A stretch of DNA of 64,000 nucleotides from Chlorogloea purpurea SAG 13.99 (GTDB lineage: Bacteria; Cyanobacteriota; Cyanobacteriia; Cyanobacteriales; Microcystaceae): contig JADQBB010000001.1 of assembly GCA_016903695.1 (NCBI GenBank), positions 62,001 to 126,000 on the forward strand, written 5' to 3'. A program made the translations under genes and the position numbers. This document shows positions 8,482 through 17,928 of this stretch, in pieces. Each line of letters opens with the position of its first letter. Position 1 is the first letter of the stretch. Under the pieces are notes generated by a model. That model ran no database searches and was not told the DNA's origin. It saw only the letters and a program-made list of their open reading frames with translations.

Positions 8482-9689
8482 GGTGTGGGTTGGGGTTCCG
8501 GTTCGGGAGGATTCATCGCTTGATTGACTTGGGCCATTCTCGTTTGGAAATATTCCTCGTTGTAACGGATGGCTTTAGATAATTCCCAACCTTTCTGGAA
8601 AGAGTCCATCGCTAGGGGTAAATTGTTTTTCTCCAGGTAAATCTGCCCGATTTTATCGTAGGTATTCATCAAGCCGTAATAGTTATATCCTAATTGCTGA
8701 ACTTTAAGCAGTTCTTGATATATCTGTAGGGCATAATCGATTTGTTGATAGCTTTTATAGAGTTCGGCTAACTTATCCAATGCCTCCGCCGCGGTTCCCA
8801 ATTGTTGTATAGACCAGGCTAGGGCGTAGGCTTCTTGGAAACTCTGGCCGGCTTTATTGGGGTCTTTTAAAGCTTGATAATCTGAACCGATAGCGATTTT
8901 TAATTCTGGTATAGATTGGATCTGTTGATTTTTTAAATAATTCTCCACTAATTCTTCTTTAATTCTCACGGCGTTGGCGGGTTGGGAGGATTCTCGATAT
9001 ATTTCCGCTAGTCTCTGGAGATAGATACCGGATTTTAAAGAGTCCGATCGAGTTTTGGCCCGTCCCAATAGATCCTCGTAAATCGGCCCCGCTTTAGCGT
9101 AATCGAATCTCATTAAATGCAACTCTCCTATCTTACTCAGATAAGTTTCTTGGGATGCTTGATTCCCATCTATTTTGGCGTTAGCCAGTAACTTATCGTA
9201 AATTACAAGAGCGTTATCGATACTTCTAACCTGTTCGTAAGCTATACCTAAAGTCGATAGCAATTCAGCGTTAGTTTCTTGATTAACTTCCGCCTTTTTT
9301 TGAATGTTTTCCATTCTTTCTATGATGGTTTTCACTTGACTCGTTTTATCTTTATTCCAAGCTTTTTCACCAACTTTACCGAGGGTTTGCACTTCAGCTA
9401 CAGCACCCAGATAACGGCTTAATTTAATTTCCTCGTACCAGATACCGAAAGCTTCCGCCTCCTTGCCTGTGTTGTATAATTCCTGGGCTTGTTTATCTTG
9501 CTTCTCTAGATATTCTCGTAGTCGTCTACGCTCTATGGGGGTTAAAGGTCGATCGATCTTGGGAATATACGTGTTATCCTCGACGGGCACTTCTAAAGGG
9601 TTAACGGGGACGGGTTCCGTTTGACCGAGTGCGGGCGCAACACCGGTAAATAGCAGTAAAATCGAGAATATAAAGCCTTTTTTCCACAT
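8478..9689 (-). CDS. Secreted or periplasmic TPR-repeat protein
   Basis: A 403-residue protein with a clear N-terminal signal peptide (KKGFIFSILLLFTGVAPALG, cleavage near residue 22) and then tetratricopeptide-like helical repeats from about residue 60 to 390, for example ALQIYQELLKVQQLGYNYYG and AMDSFQKGWELSKAIRYNEE. The C-terminus is proline-rich (NPPEPEPQPTP). TPR domains mediate protein contacts; no enzyme motif is seen, and the partner is unknown. This protein pattern is common in cyanobacteria. The gene is probably monocistronic; its stop codon overlaps the -35 element of the arsR promoter. Confidence 0.75.
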   Translation of the reverse strand: MWKKGFIFSILLLFTGVAPALGQTEPVPVNPLEVPVEDNTYIPKIDRPLTPIERRRLREYLEKQDKQAQELYNTGKEAEAFGIWYEEIKLSRYLGAVAEVQTLGKVGEKAWNKDKTSQVKTIIERMENIQKKAEVNQETNAELLSTLGIAYEQVRSIDNALVIYDKLLANAKIDGNQASQETYLSKIGELHLMRFDYAKAGPIYEDLLGRAKTRSDSLKSGIYLQRLAEIYRESSQPANAVRIKEELVENYLKNQQIQSIPELKIAIGSDYQALKDPNKAGQSFQEAYALAWSIQQLGTAAEALDKLAELYKSYQQIDYALQIYQELLKVQQLGYNYYGLMNTYDKIGQIYLEKNNLPLAMDSFQKGWELSKAIRYNEEYFQTRMAQVNQAMNPPEPEPQPTP

Positions 9690-9785
9690 AATTTGTTAAA
9701 TTTTAAAAACGAATATCTGGGAGTTTGATGGAGGAGATAGTTTTATGGCATTTAAACGAATATCTATTCCCATATCTCTTTCATC

Positions 9786-9914
9786 GACTACGAGCGCATC
9801 GAAGCGATCGAGCCTGGAAAGCGTAGTGGCAAGCCTTGTATCATAGGAATGCGAATCACCGTTTCTGACATTTTAGAGTATTTGGCGGGTGGTATGACCG
9901 AGATGGTTCACTAC
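9786..9914 (+). pseudogene. Relic of a DUF433 (antitoxin-like) gene
   Basis: The frame reads DYERIEAIEPGKRSGKPCIIGMRITVSDILEYLAGGMTE, which closely follows the conserved DUF433 pattern. There is no start codon upstream, and after GGMTE the similarity ends as the frame runs into the 3' end of the opposing glycosyltransferase gene. DUF433 proteins are small winged-helix antitoxin-like proteins usually paired with a PIN-type toxin; no toxin is beside this relic. Confidence 0.7.
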
Positions 9915-11824
9915 GTGGAAACATCACTGGTGAATCGTTGTCCGATCGCGGAGCGCTTACCGTTGAGTAACTCGGTGCTGGCAATGACTATTCCGCCGAT
10001 CAGACCAATAAGCCAATCACACACGGCTAGAATAAAAACTAATCCATATAAATGAAAATTTACAACAACAATAATCAAAACTAGATTAGAAAGTATCCAT
10101 AAAGAAATATAGTAATTAGAGCGTCGTTCCTGAGATTGATTTCCCGTTAATCCTTTCGTTCCCCAACTACGATCGCCAATATTCAAGAAAGCGTAATTCT
10201 TCAACAGGAAGGAAAATGAAATTCTCGTTAGCAAAAAATAAAGTGGCAGATATATCCAGAGTTTTCCAGAGATTTCGTGTAAACGTATTTTGGCTATAAT
10301 GCTAATAATAAGTATAAAAAAAACCGAGATAAGTAAAGGAAGATAATAGCCTAGATAAGTGGATATGACTAGAGCCATTACTATAAATAAAGCACTGTAG
10401 ATCACGATCGTGAAAAAAAGAACCTGAGATTGTTTGCAAAATTGATAGAGCAAGAGCGGTGATGCTAGCAACAATATTTCTCCAATAAATGCCAGGTCGA
10501 GCACCCCTGTTGATGATGAAGAATGAGCGGTAATTAGATATTTCAGCCCTTGATAGATAGATATGTAAATTAAAGGTATCAAGGCGAGCATAAACCAATC
10601 CCTGAGCGATCGTACAATATATAGAGGTGCGGATGTCAACAAACCCATTTTTCTAGCGATGCCGAGATTTTCCCTCGATAGATAGTCGGGTAAGCGAGTT
10701 AAAAACGAGACATAACAGGCGAAACACCCATTAGTCCAGCGTCGTCGTTGATGCAGTAACTCTGACAGCGAGTGACATGAATCGCTGATTGTTTCTAAAG
10801 ATGGTAAATAGGCCAGCCGCCAACTCGGAGACGTACCCGTTACAATTTCGGGACAAATAACCATATCTTCGACCAAAAATGTATTGGCTTCAAAAAGAGT
10901 TGGTTGTTGATCCATACCTTGGAAATACCTATTTAAAGGGGATTTACTTTGATCGTCCGCCTTGAGAGTTGCCCAACGAAAGACGCTGAAACGTCCCGGG
11001 AGGACGGAGAGATAGCCGGCCACGAATTCGGCGGGACGCGATAGTAGTTTTTCGACATAAGAATCACCAAATTGTCTGAGTGCTACAATATCCCAAGGTT
11101 TTCGCGGCGCGGGTAGCAAATGGTCGCCCGTTGCCGCGCCTACATCCGAATGCTTTTCTAGAAATTGCCAAACGTCATGGATACTGTTGGGCTTCGGTAC
11201 ACAGCCAACATCCATCTGCACGCAATAGTCGGGTTGTAGCTGGCTACAAAATACTTGGAAAAACCACCAGTGAGAGTCGATTTTACCTGCATTGGCTTCT
11301 TTGATGCAGACTAGCACGGGAGGTGAAATTATTTGTTCGGGTGGAAGTGAAGGAAGTTCATATTCTTGCAAGGCTGTCCGGTATACATCTAACCGAGAAT
11401 CATTAGTTTGCCGGTTAATGGTCTCATGATACAAGTATTTTTCTAGCAGTTCCACGTTCAATCTGCTGTCAAAGATTTGCATTTGGGCCCCGACTGCCAA
11501 TCTTGATGGTTGATATAGTCCTAAAGCCTCTAGCAGTTCGGCCGCGGATGGAGATATTTTCTCCCTACCGTCGATGATCAAACAGAGATTAATTCGCTCG
11601 GCCAGAAAGCTTTTACCTTTCATAACCAAATAGTCTAGATTATGCTTGATCCCGGCGAGGGAACATAAGAGGTCGGTTCCTTCCTCATTGTACATGGTGA
11701 GACAAATTAATATTTTGGGACGCTCCTCTTCACTGACAGTTATTTGCCCCGGTTCATAATCCCGATGGTTAGGATCAGCAGTTTTGGAAAGATTATAGTG
11801 ACGGGGGTTATTTTTATCGGTCAT
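9911..11824 (-). CDS. Chitin-synthase-like family 2 glycosyltransferase
   Basis: A 637-residue processive-type glycosyltransferase. The cytosolic catalytic domain (about residues 35-370) shows ICLTMYNEE, CIKEANAGKIDSHWW, VQMDVGCVPKP (donor-site aspartate), EDMVICPEI and HQRRRWTNG (about 357-365). The order and the ED.../QRRRW pair match chitin synthases rather than bacterial cellulose synthases. Six or seven membrane helices follow from about residue 385 to the end and would form the export channel. The product is likely a beta-linked N-acetylglucosamine polymer, but this is inferred only from family resemblance. The 3' end touches the DUF433 relic. Confidence 0.82.
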   Translation of the reverse strand: MTDKNNPRHYNLSKTADPNHRDYEPGQITVSEEERPKILICLTMYNEEGTDLLCSLAGIKHNLDYLVMKGKSFLAERINLCLIIDGREKISPSAAELLEALGLYQPSRLAVGAQMQIFDSRLNVELLEKYLYHETINRQTNDSRLDVYRTALQEYELPSLPPEQIISPPVLVCIKEANAGKIDSHWWFFQVFCSQLQPDYCVQMDVGCVPKPNSIHDVWQFLEKHSDVGAATGDHLLPAPRKPWDIVALRQFGDSYVEKLLSRPAEFVAGYLSVLPGRFSVFRWATLKADDQSKSPLNRYFQGMDQQPTLFEANTFLVEDMVICPEIVTGTSPSWRLAYLPSLETISDSCHSLSELLHQRRRWTNGCFACYVSFLTRLPDYLSRENLGIARKMGLLTSAPLYIVRSLRDWFMLALIPLIYISIYQGLKYLITAHSSSSTGVLDLAFIGEILLLASPLLLYQFCKQSQVLFFTIVIYSALFIVMALVISTYLGYYLPLLISVFFILIISIIAKIRLHEISGKLWIYLPLYFLLTRISFSFLLKNYAFLNIGDRSWGTKGLTGNQSQERRSNYYISLWILSNLVLIIVVVNFHLYGLVFILAVCDWLIGLIGGIVIASTELLNGKRSAIGQRFTSDVST

Positions 11825-11870
11825 AAAAACCTAAAATTAAAAATCATCTAGATAAGGGGATTAACTATCA

Positions 11871-13061
11871 GTGGGCATCCAGCATCTATTATCGAAACCC
11901 GAAAAGCACTATTTACTCGAGCGGATCTTAACGGTAATAGTGGGGGTTATCCTGTGCCTCACCGTAACCGCTTGTGGTATATCGCCGCGGGTGATGGCAC
12001 AGGACAGAATGTTTCTCCCCCTGTCGGTTCAATTCTTGGGCGAGTATCAACTGCCGAAAACCGATTATAAAGATACCCCCGTGGGCGGACTCTCGGCGAT
12101 CACCTACGATCGTACCATCAACCGCTACTATGTACTCTCGGACGATCGCTCTCAAAAAGCCCCCGCTAGATTTTATACCATGAATATCAATATCTATGGC
12201 GATAATCCCCAGATAAACTCGATCGCCATCGAAGACGTGACCTTTCTCACTGGGGCCGATGGCAACCAGTATAAAGCCGGTTCGATCGATCCCGAAGGAA
12301 TTGCCCTTTCCCCCCGCAACACCCTCTATATTTCCAGTGAAGGCGCTACCATTGAAAAAATCCCTCCCTTCGTGGCCGAATTTCAGAAGACGGGAAAATT
12401 AATCTCTCCCGTGGAATTACCCTCTCGATACATACCCGATAAGGACAAGGAAAAACCGGGACGCGGCGTTCAAGACAATCGAGGCTTTGAACCATTAACT
12501 CTGGGTATTACAAGCACTTTAAAAGATGATCCCTTCCGTTTATTCACAGCCACGGAAAACGCCCTTATCCAAGATAATCCCCGGAAAAATCCCGATACCG
12601 ATCGCCGGGTTCGTATGCTACACTATGTTATCAGTCCGATCGGACAGCCAGTTTTAGTTTCAGAAAACCTTTACCTGATAGATGAATCACCTTCAAGTCA
12701 ATATAATGGTTTAGTCGAATTATTAGCCCTAGAGAGAGAAGGCTACTTCCTCAGTTTAGAAAGAACATTCGGGTTATCTGGATTTGGAGTCAAATTGTTT
12801 CAAGTAGTGAACGCTAGTTCCACCGACACCTCGAAGATAGAAACATTGCCCGCTGATTTAGCGAGCTTACAAGTACGATCGCTAGAAAAACGCTTACTTT
12901 TAGATCTGGAAGATTTAGGAATAGACTTAGATAACTTAGAAGGAATGACCTTAGGCCCCCGTTTCCCTGACGGTAGTCGTTCCCTTATCCTAGTTAGTGA
13001 CGACAATTTCCAAAAAAATCAGATCAATCAATTTCTGCTATTCCGTCTCAAAAATCTATGA
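11871..13061 (+). CDS. Phytase-like esterase-fold lipoprotein
   Basis: A 396-residue protein with an N-terminal hydrophobic segment ending in LTVTACG, which resembles a lipoprotein signal. The body has the six-bladed propeller pattern of the 'esterase-like activity of phytase' family: GGLSAITYDRTINRYYVLSDD, IDPEGIALSPRNTLYISSEG, RGFEPLTLGITS, LEGMTLGPRFPDGSRSLILVSDDN. Family members are extracellular phosphoesterase-like proteins in many cyanobacteria; the substrate is not defined. A GTG start is used. The stop overlaps the cpcT start by 4 bp (ATGA), so both are probably co-transcribed, although no functional link is obvious. Confidence 0.85.
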   Translation: MGIQHLLSKPEKHYLLERILTVIVGVILCLTVTACGISPRVMAQDRMFLPLSVQFLGEYQLPKTDYKDTPVGGLSAITYDRTINRYYVLSDDRSQKAPARFYTMNINIYGDNPQINSIAIEDVTFLTGADGNQYKAGSIDPEGIALSPRNTLYISSEGATIEKIPPFVAEFQKTGKLISPVELPSRYIPDKDKEKPGRGVQDNRGFEPLTLGITSTLKDDPFRLFTATENALIQDNPRKNPDTDRRVRMLHYVISPIGQPVLVSENLYLIDESPSSQYNGLVELLALEREGYFLSLERTFGLSGFGVKLFQVVNASSTDTSKIETLPADLASLQVRSLEKRLLLDLEDLGIDLDNLEGMTLGPRFPDGSRSLILVSDDNFQKNQINQFLLFRLKNL

Positions 13062-13645
13062 CAAACCCTACCGATGTTAAAACCCTAGCCCGTTGGATGG
13101 CCGGTGATTTCAGTAACCAAGAACAGGCCTACGCTAACCCGCCGTTTTTCGCTCACGTCCGCGTTTGTATGCGCCCCTTGCCTTACTGCTTTCTCGATAG
13201 CTTCAGCTTGTTTTTAGAGCAAGCTTACGATTTTAATTTGAACTCCCCCTACCGTCTCCGAGTCTTACAACTACAATCCGTAGACGGGCGTATAGAGTTA
13301 ATTAACTATAAAGTTAAAGAAGAAGCGAGATTTTTTGGAGGGTCTCGTAAACCGGAGAAATTGGCGTCATTAACGAGTGATGACCTACAAATCATGAACG
13401 GCTGTGACATGATCGTAGAGTGGACGGGAAAAAGCTTTAAAGGTACTGTCAAACCAGGTAAACAATGTATCGTGGTGAGAAAAGAAAGAGTCACCTATCT
13501 AGATAATAGCTTTGAAATCGATCCGCACCGGTTGATCAGTTTCGATCGAGGTTTCGACCCCGAAACAGATGAACTAGTATGGGGGTCAGTAGCCGGCCCC
13601 TTTGAATTCAGCCCTACTGTAAGTTTTGCCGATGAGGTAGCTTAA
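13058..13645 (+). CDS. cpcT: Phycobiliprotein chromophore lyase CpcT/CpeT
   Basis: A 195-residue beta-barrel lyase of the CpcT/CpeT family, which attaches phycocyanobilin to Cys-153 of beta-phycocyanin (family knowledge). Family landmarks are LARWMAGDFSNQEQA at residues 10-24, FAHVRVCMRPLP, FLEQAYDF, PYRLRVLQ and the internal MNGCDMIVEW (about 113-122). The length is normal. It overlaps the phytase-like gene by 4 bp. A second lyase of a different family (CpcS) lies at 58398-58976, so the window holds two of the bilin-attachment enzymes, pointing to a phycobilisome-containing cyanobacterium. Confidence 0.93.
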   Translation: MTNPTDVKTLARWMAGDFSNQEQAYANPPFFAHVRVCMRPLPYCFLDSFSLFLEQAYDFNLNSPYRLRVLQLQSVDGRIELINYKVKEEARFFGGSRKPEKLASLTSDDLQIMNGCDMIVEWTGKSFKGTVKPGKQCIVVRKERVTYLDNSFEIDPHRLISFDRGFDPETDELVWGSVAGPFEFSPTVSFADEVA

Positions 13646-13653
13646 TTTTAACT

Positions 13654-14793
13654 ATGCGCTCCAACAGCGAAAAACTTGCAAGATATTGGCGTGACCGTCT
13701 TCAAGAGGAAACGCCCTCTTTAACCGAAAGCGAAATAGATACGCTCGTTAAATGGCTATTAGGAAAAAAACCCACGGTTTTCGATGACCTGAATCTTAAT
13801 CAACTAGAAACGATAAAGAAAGGGTTAGATTACCGCTATAAAAAATTAAAAGAGGGCTATTGGAAAGTAAGTTACCATCAAGCTTACCGCCATTTAATCG
13901 GTCGTCTCTATCGAGTATCTCTGGTGAAAAATACTATCCGTAGCTGGATAAAAACCCATAAAGATGCCCAAAAACTAATAGTTGAAGCCCTAGAAGAAAT
14001 AATTCAGGATCTAATTTCTACCAACGTCTACATCCAAGAACAAATGGAGTGGATAAGCACTATTACCGAAAGTCAAAACTTTCGTAATATCTTGATATTG
14101 GCGAGTTTGGAAGAATACTGTTTACGCCAGGTTAACAATCAAAATATTTTAATTGGGCGCATCATAAATTACTTTAAGAAATTATCTAAAAAGGGCATCA
14201 AAAATATTCCCAAAGAGTTGTCATTAGAGATAGTAAGCGACACAATAATCCTAGGAAATCAGGATTCATCTTTTAACATCATCGACACTACGGCCCTGAC
14301 CAGATACCAAGAAAAACAAACTTATCAAGAACTAGCCACCAATCGACAGAAAGTAAAACAGGAGTTCGAGACCTATTTACAAAATAAATTGGCTCCAGCA
14401 AAAAGTGCCTTAGCTATTAAATGGTTAAACCTGTATTTAGATGGTCATGGAGTCAATTCCATATCTGGGTTATTGGGAATACCCGTAAGAGAAGTTTATC
14501 GCTTACGGGAGAAAGTCATATATCACGCCAATAACTTCGCTAAAAATCAAGGATTCCAGTTTATCAATGATTGGCTAGAAACTTCTGTAGCGAAAAAATT
14601 TGGATTGACAGAAGCGCAGTGGCTGGCATTTTGGGATAGTTTAAGTGATCGACAACAAATCATCGTTAATCTACTAAAAGAGGGTCGTACCTTTCCAGAA
14701 ATAGGACAACAGTTATCTCTGAAAAAAACCGAGTTGAAGAGAGAGTGGGAATATATATATAACCAAGGTCAAAAATTACGGAGTCAAGATTAA
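13654..14793 (+). CDS. HetZ-related protein
   Basis: A 379-residue protein with no enzyme motif. The C-terminal 90 residues (FAKNQGFQFINDWLETSVAKKFGLTEAQWLAFWDSL...) align by eye with the C-terminus of the heterocyst regulator HetZ, including the LGLT.QQW block and a final helix-turn-helix-like segment (LKEGRTFPEIGQQLSLKKTELKREW). The middle is lysine-rich and predicted helical. In Anabaena, HetZ is a DNA-binding regulator of heterocyst formation; related proteins also occur in cyanobacteria without heterocysts, so this gene does not prove cell differentiation. It lies 8 bp behind cpcT. Confidence 0.72.
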   Translation: MRSNSEKLARYWRDRLQEETPSLTESEIDTLVKWLLGKKPTVFDDLNLNQLETIKKGLDYRYKKLKEGYWKVSYHQAYRHLIGRLYRVSLVKNTIRSWIKTHKDAQKLIVEALEEIIQDLISTNVYIQEQMEWISTITESQNFRNILILASLEEYCLRQVNNQNILIGRIINYFKKLSKKGIKNIPKELSLEIVSDTIILGNQDSSFNIIDTTALTRYQEKQTYQELATNRQKVKQEFETYLQNKLAPAKSALAIKWLNLYLDGHGVNSISGLLGIPVREVYRLREKVIYHANNFAKNQGFQFINDWLETSVAKKFGLTEAQWLAFWDSLSDRQQIIVNLLKEGRTFPEIGQQLSLKKTELKREWEYIYNQGQKLRSQD

Positions 14794-14795
14794 TT

Positions 14796-14957
14796 ATGTG
14801 GGTCGTGTCTAAACAAGTAGGAGTGTTCAGCCATTATCTAACTACCGCTAACGGGTTTCAACCTGGTATAGAAAGAGCCAATAAATTTGTTTCCCAAGAA
14901 ATGGCCCAGATCATGGCGAAAAAGTACGGCGGCACGGTACAGCCCCTGAATAAATAA
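14796..14957 (+). CDS. Small ORF of 53 residues, unknown
   Basis: ATG at 14796, two bases after the stop of the HetZ-related gene, and TAA at 14955-14957. The product starts MWVVSKQVGVFSHYLTTANG and ends VQPLNK; it is helical and basic with no membrane segment. The close coupling suggests co-translation with the upstream gene. I do not recognise the family. Confidence 0.5.
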   Translation: MWVVSKQVGVFSHYLTTANGFQPGIERANKFVSQEMAQIMAKKYGGTVQPLNK

Positions 14958-15029
14958 TGAGGAGAGACTCACCCCTCATTACTCACTGCTAAGGTTATAG
15001 TGAAAGGTAAAATTTTATAAACAATAATT

Positions 15030-15890
15030 ATGGTCGCAGCGATCGAGCTTCAGAACGTATCCAAAATTTATAATAATGTGCCGGTGGTTAATGACCTGTC
15101 TTTCTCTATAGACTCAGGAGAGATTTTCGGCTTATTGGGGCCTAATGGTGCGGGAAAATCTACTACCATCAGGATGATTATCACTCTCACAGAAGCCAGT
15201 GGGGGAAAAATCACGGTAGCCGGGTATGATATTAACAATCATCGGGATCAAGTGAAGCGCAATATCGGGGTAGTGCTACAACAAATCAGCATCGACGGCG
15301 AATTAACCGTGTGGGAAAATATGGAATTTCACGGCCGGATGCACCATATACCGGATTCGCAGAGACAGAAAGCGATCGCTCGCTGGCTCGATTATGTAAG
15401 CTTGAGCGATCGAAAAGACGTACTTGCGAGAACTTTATCGGGCGGTATGAAGCGGAGATTACAAATCGCCCGCGCCCTACTCCATGAACCGAAGATTCTC
15501 TTCTTAGACGAACCCACCGTGGGTTTAGACCCCCAGAATCGTCGCCGCTTGTGGGAAGTAATCCGCGACCTCAATCGCCAGGGTATGACCATACTATTAA
15601 CCACTCACTACATGGAAGAAGTAGAATTTCTCTGCGAAGACAGGGGCAGAATCGGCATCATGGAGACGGGCAAGTTGATCGAGTTAGGAACCTTAAAAGA
15701 TTTCCGAACCAAATACGGGGAAGGATTGGTGATCAAACAAGTAGACGATAAGATCGAATACTTGTTTTTCCCGACCTTGGCCGATGCTAACGCCTATATG
15801 GGGGGCTTGGTCGATCGTACCGGGATGATGTGCCGCCAGTCCAATCTAGAGGATATTTTCGTGGAATTAACCGGGCATCAATTGGATTGA
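15030..15890 (+). CDS. ABC transporter ATP-binding protein, export type
   Basis: A 286-residue nucleotide-binding subunit of the CcmA/DrrA-like class. Walker A is GPNGAGKST (about residues 38-46), the signature is LSGGMKRRLQIARAL (about 138-152), Walker B is ILFLDEPTVGLDP, and the switch histidine is in LLTTHYMEE. The 60-residue C-terminal extension is typical of DrrA-like exporters. No membrane permease gene is adjacent: the next gene is dxs, so the partner must be encoded elsewhere. The substrate is unknown. Confidence 0.88.
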   Translation: MVAAIELQNVSKIYNNVPVVNDLSFSIDSGEIFGLLGPNGAGKSTTIRMIITLTEASGGKITVAGYDINNHRDQVKRNIGVVLQQISIDGELTVWENMEFHGRMHHIPDSQRQKAIARWLDYVSLSDRKDVLARTLSGGMKRRLQIARALLHEPKILFLDEPTVGLDPQNRRRLWEVIRDLNRQGMTILLTTHYMEEVEFLCEDRGRIGIMETGKLIELGTLKDFRTKYGEGLVIKQVDDKIEYLFFPTLADANAYMGGLVDRTGMMCRQSNLEDIFVELTGHQLD

Positions 15891-15932
15891 GCGATTATTA
15901 ACAAAAAAAAGTAAAGCAAAACACTATGATAA

Positions 15933-15979
15933 ATCCCGCTATTAACACTTAAAACAGGGTAAAGTGTCTTAATAGGGAT
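15933..15979 (+). terminator. Imperfect long hairpin between ABC ATPase and dxs
   Basis: ATCCCGCTATTAACACTT (15933-15950) pairs with AAGTGTCTTAATAGGGAT (15962-15979) with a few bulges. It could terminate the ABC gene or structure the dxs leader. There is no long T-run, so termination is not certain. Confidence 0.35.
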
Positions 15980-16008
15980 AAAAAATAATTTAGAGAAATA
16001 AGCGAAAT

Positions 16009-17919
16009 ATGCGTCTAAGCGAAATTACTCATCCTAATCAGTTACACGGTGCATCGATACGCCAACTAGAAGATATTGCCCGCCAAATTCGTGAAAAGCA
16101 TTTACAAACGATCGCCGCTACAGGAGGACATTTAGGGCCGGGTTTAGGAGTAGTAGAACTTACCCTCGCCCTTTATCAAACCCTCGACCTGGACAGAGAT
16201 AAAGTTATCTGGGATGTGGGACATCAAGCGTATCCCCATAAACTACTAACGGGGCGCTATAACGATTTCCACACCCTCCGTCAGAAAAATGGTGTGGCCG
16301 GGTATCTGAAACGTTGTGAGAGTAAATTCGATCATTTCGGTGCGGGCCACGCCTCTACTAGTATCTCGGCGGGATTGGGAATGGCTTTAGCCAGAGACGC
16401 ACAGGGAGAAGATTACAAAGTGGTCTCTATCATCGGTGACGGCGCTTTAACCGGCGGCATGGCTTTAGAAGCTATCAACCACGCAGGACATATGCCCCAC
16501 ACTAACATCATGGTAGTCCTCAACGATAACGAGATGTCCATCTCACCTAACGTCGGTGCTATCTCTCGTTATCTCAATAAAGTGCGCCTCAGTGAGCCGA
16601 TTCAATTCCTCTCCGATAATCTCGAAGAACAGTTCAAACATCTTCCCTTCTTCGGTGAGTCTTTAACGCCGGAGATGGAAAGACTAAAAGAAGGGATGAA
16701 ACGTCTCGCCGTGCCTAAAGTGGGCGCGGTGATCGAAGAATTAGGCTTTACTTATTTTGGCCCCATCGACGGTCATAATCTCCAAGAACTTATTACCACC
16801 TTCAAACAAGCTCATAAAGTTCCGGGCCCCGTTTTCGTTCATGTGGCTACTATTAAAGGCAAGGGCTACGAACAAGCGGAGAAAGACCAAGTGGGTTATC
16901 ACGCCCAAAACCCCTTCAATCTCACTACAGGTAAACCCATACCCTCCACTAAACCCAAACCCCCCGCCTACGCGAAAGTTTTCGGACACGCCCTGACAAA
17001 ATTAGCCGAGGAAAATCCGAAAATTATCGGCATCACCGCGGCTATGGCTACGGGTACAGGTTTGGATAAATTACAGGCCAAGTTACCGAAACAGTACATC
17101 GATGTAGGCATCGCCGAACAACACGGCGTTACTCTAGCGGCCGGTCTCGCTTGTGAGGGGATGCGCCCGGTGGTGGCTATCTATTCCACTTTCTTACAAA
17201 GGGCTTACGATCAGATCATCCACGATGTTTGTATTCAAAATCTCCCCGTTTTCTTCTGTATGGATAGAGCGGGTATCGTCGGCGCTGATGGCCCCACTCA
17301 CCAGGGTATGTATGATATAGCTTACTTACGTTGTATCCCCAATCTGGTGATCATGGCCCCCAAAGACGAAGCGGAATTACAGCGGATGTTAGTGACTGGG
17401 GTTAATTATACGGCGGGCCCGATCGCTATGCGTTATCCTCGTGGTAACGGTGTCGGTGTACCCCTGATGGAAGAAGGGTGGGAAGAAGTTCCCATCGGTA
17501 AAGCGGAGATCGTCCGTAACGGCGATGATTTGCTGATCCTCGGTTACGGTACCATGGTTTACACGGCTTTACAGGTGGCCGAGATCCTCGGTGAACATGG
17601 TATTGCCGCCACGGTGATCAATGCCCGTTTCGTCAAGCCTCTCGATACGGAACTGATCATCCCCCTCGCTCAACGTATCGGTAAAGTAGTTACGTTAGAA
17701 GAAGGTTGTTTGATAGGTGGCTTCGGTTCTGCGGTAGCTGAAGCATTCGCCGATAACGATGTTTTCGTTCCTTTAAAACGCTTCGGTGTTCCTGATAAGT
17801 TAGTCGATCACGCTACTCCCGAACAATCCTACGCTGATCTCGGCTTAACAAGTTCTCAAATCTCAGAACAAATTATCGCTAGTTTATATCCAGAAAAAAC
17901 TCCTTCTATGATAAGCTAA
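16009..17919 (+). CDS. dxs: 1-deoxy-D-xylulose-5-phosphate synthase
   Basis: A 636-residue thiamine-diphosphate enzyme that condenses pyruvate and glyceraldehyde 3-phosphate, the first step of the MEP isoprenoid pathway that feeds chlorophyll, carotenoid and quinone tails. Landmarks are [12 protein letters not shown] (about 75), [14 protein letters not shown] (about 116), the ThDP/Mg motif [18 protein letters not shown] (about 144-161), [14 protein letters not shown], the pyrimidine-domain [11 protein letters not shown] (about 364-374) and [18 protein letters not shown]. It is full length. It faces hemW convergently with only about 10 bp between them. Confidence 0.98.
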   Translation: MRLSEITHPNQLHGASIRQLEDIARQIREKHLQTIAATGGHLGPGLGVVELTLALYQTLDLDRDKVIWDVGHQAYPHKLLTGRYNDFHTLRQKNGVAGYLKRCESKFDHFGAGHASTSISAGLGMALARDAQGEDYKVVSIIGDGALTGGMALEAINHAGHMPHTNIMVVLNDNEMSISPNVGAISRYLNKVRLSEPIQFLSDNLEEQFKHLPFFGESLTPEMERLKEGMKRLAVPKVGAVIEELGFTYFGPIDGHNLQELITTFKQAHKVPGPVFVHVATIKGKGYEQAEKDQVGYHAQNPFNLTTGKPIPSTKPKPPAYAKVFGHALTKLAEENPKIIGITAAMATGTGLDKLQAKLPKQYIDVGIAEQHGVTLAAGLACEGMRPVVAIYSTFLQRAYDQIIHDVCIQNLPVFFCMDRAGIVGADGPTHQGMYDIAYLRCIPNLVIMAPKDEAELQRMLVTGVNYTAGPIAMRYPRGNGVGVPLMEEGWEEVPIGKAEIVRNGDDLLILGYGTMVYTALQVAEILGEHGIAATVINARFVKPLDTELIIPLAQRIGKVVTLEEGCLIGGFGSAVAEAFADNDVFVPLKRFGVPDKLVDHATPEQSYADLGLTSSQISEQIIASLYPEKTPSMIS

Positions 17920-17928
17920 ACCCATGAC

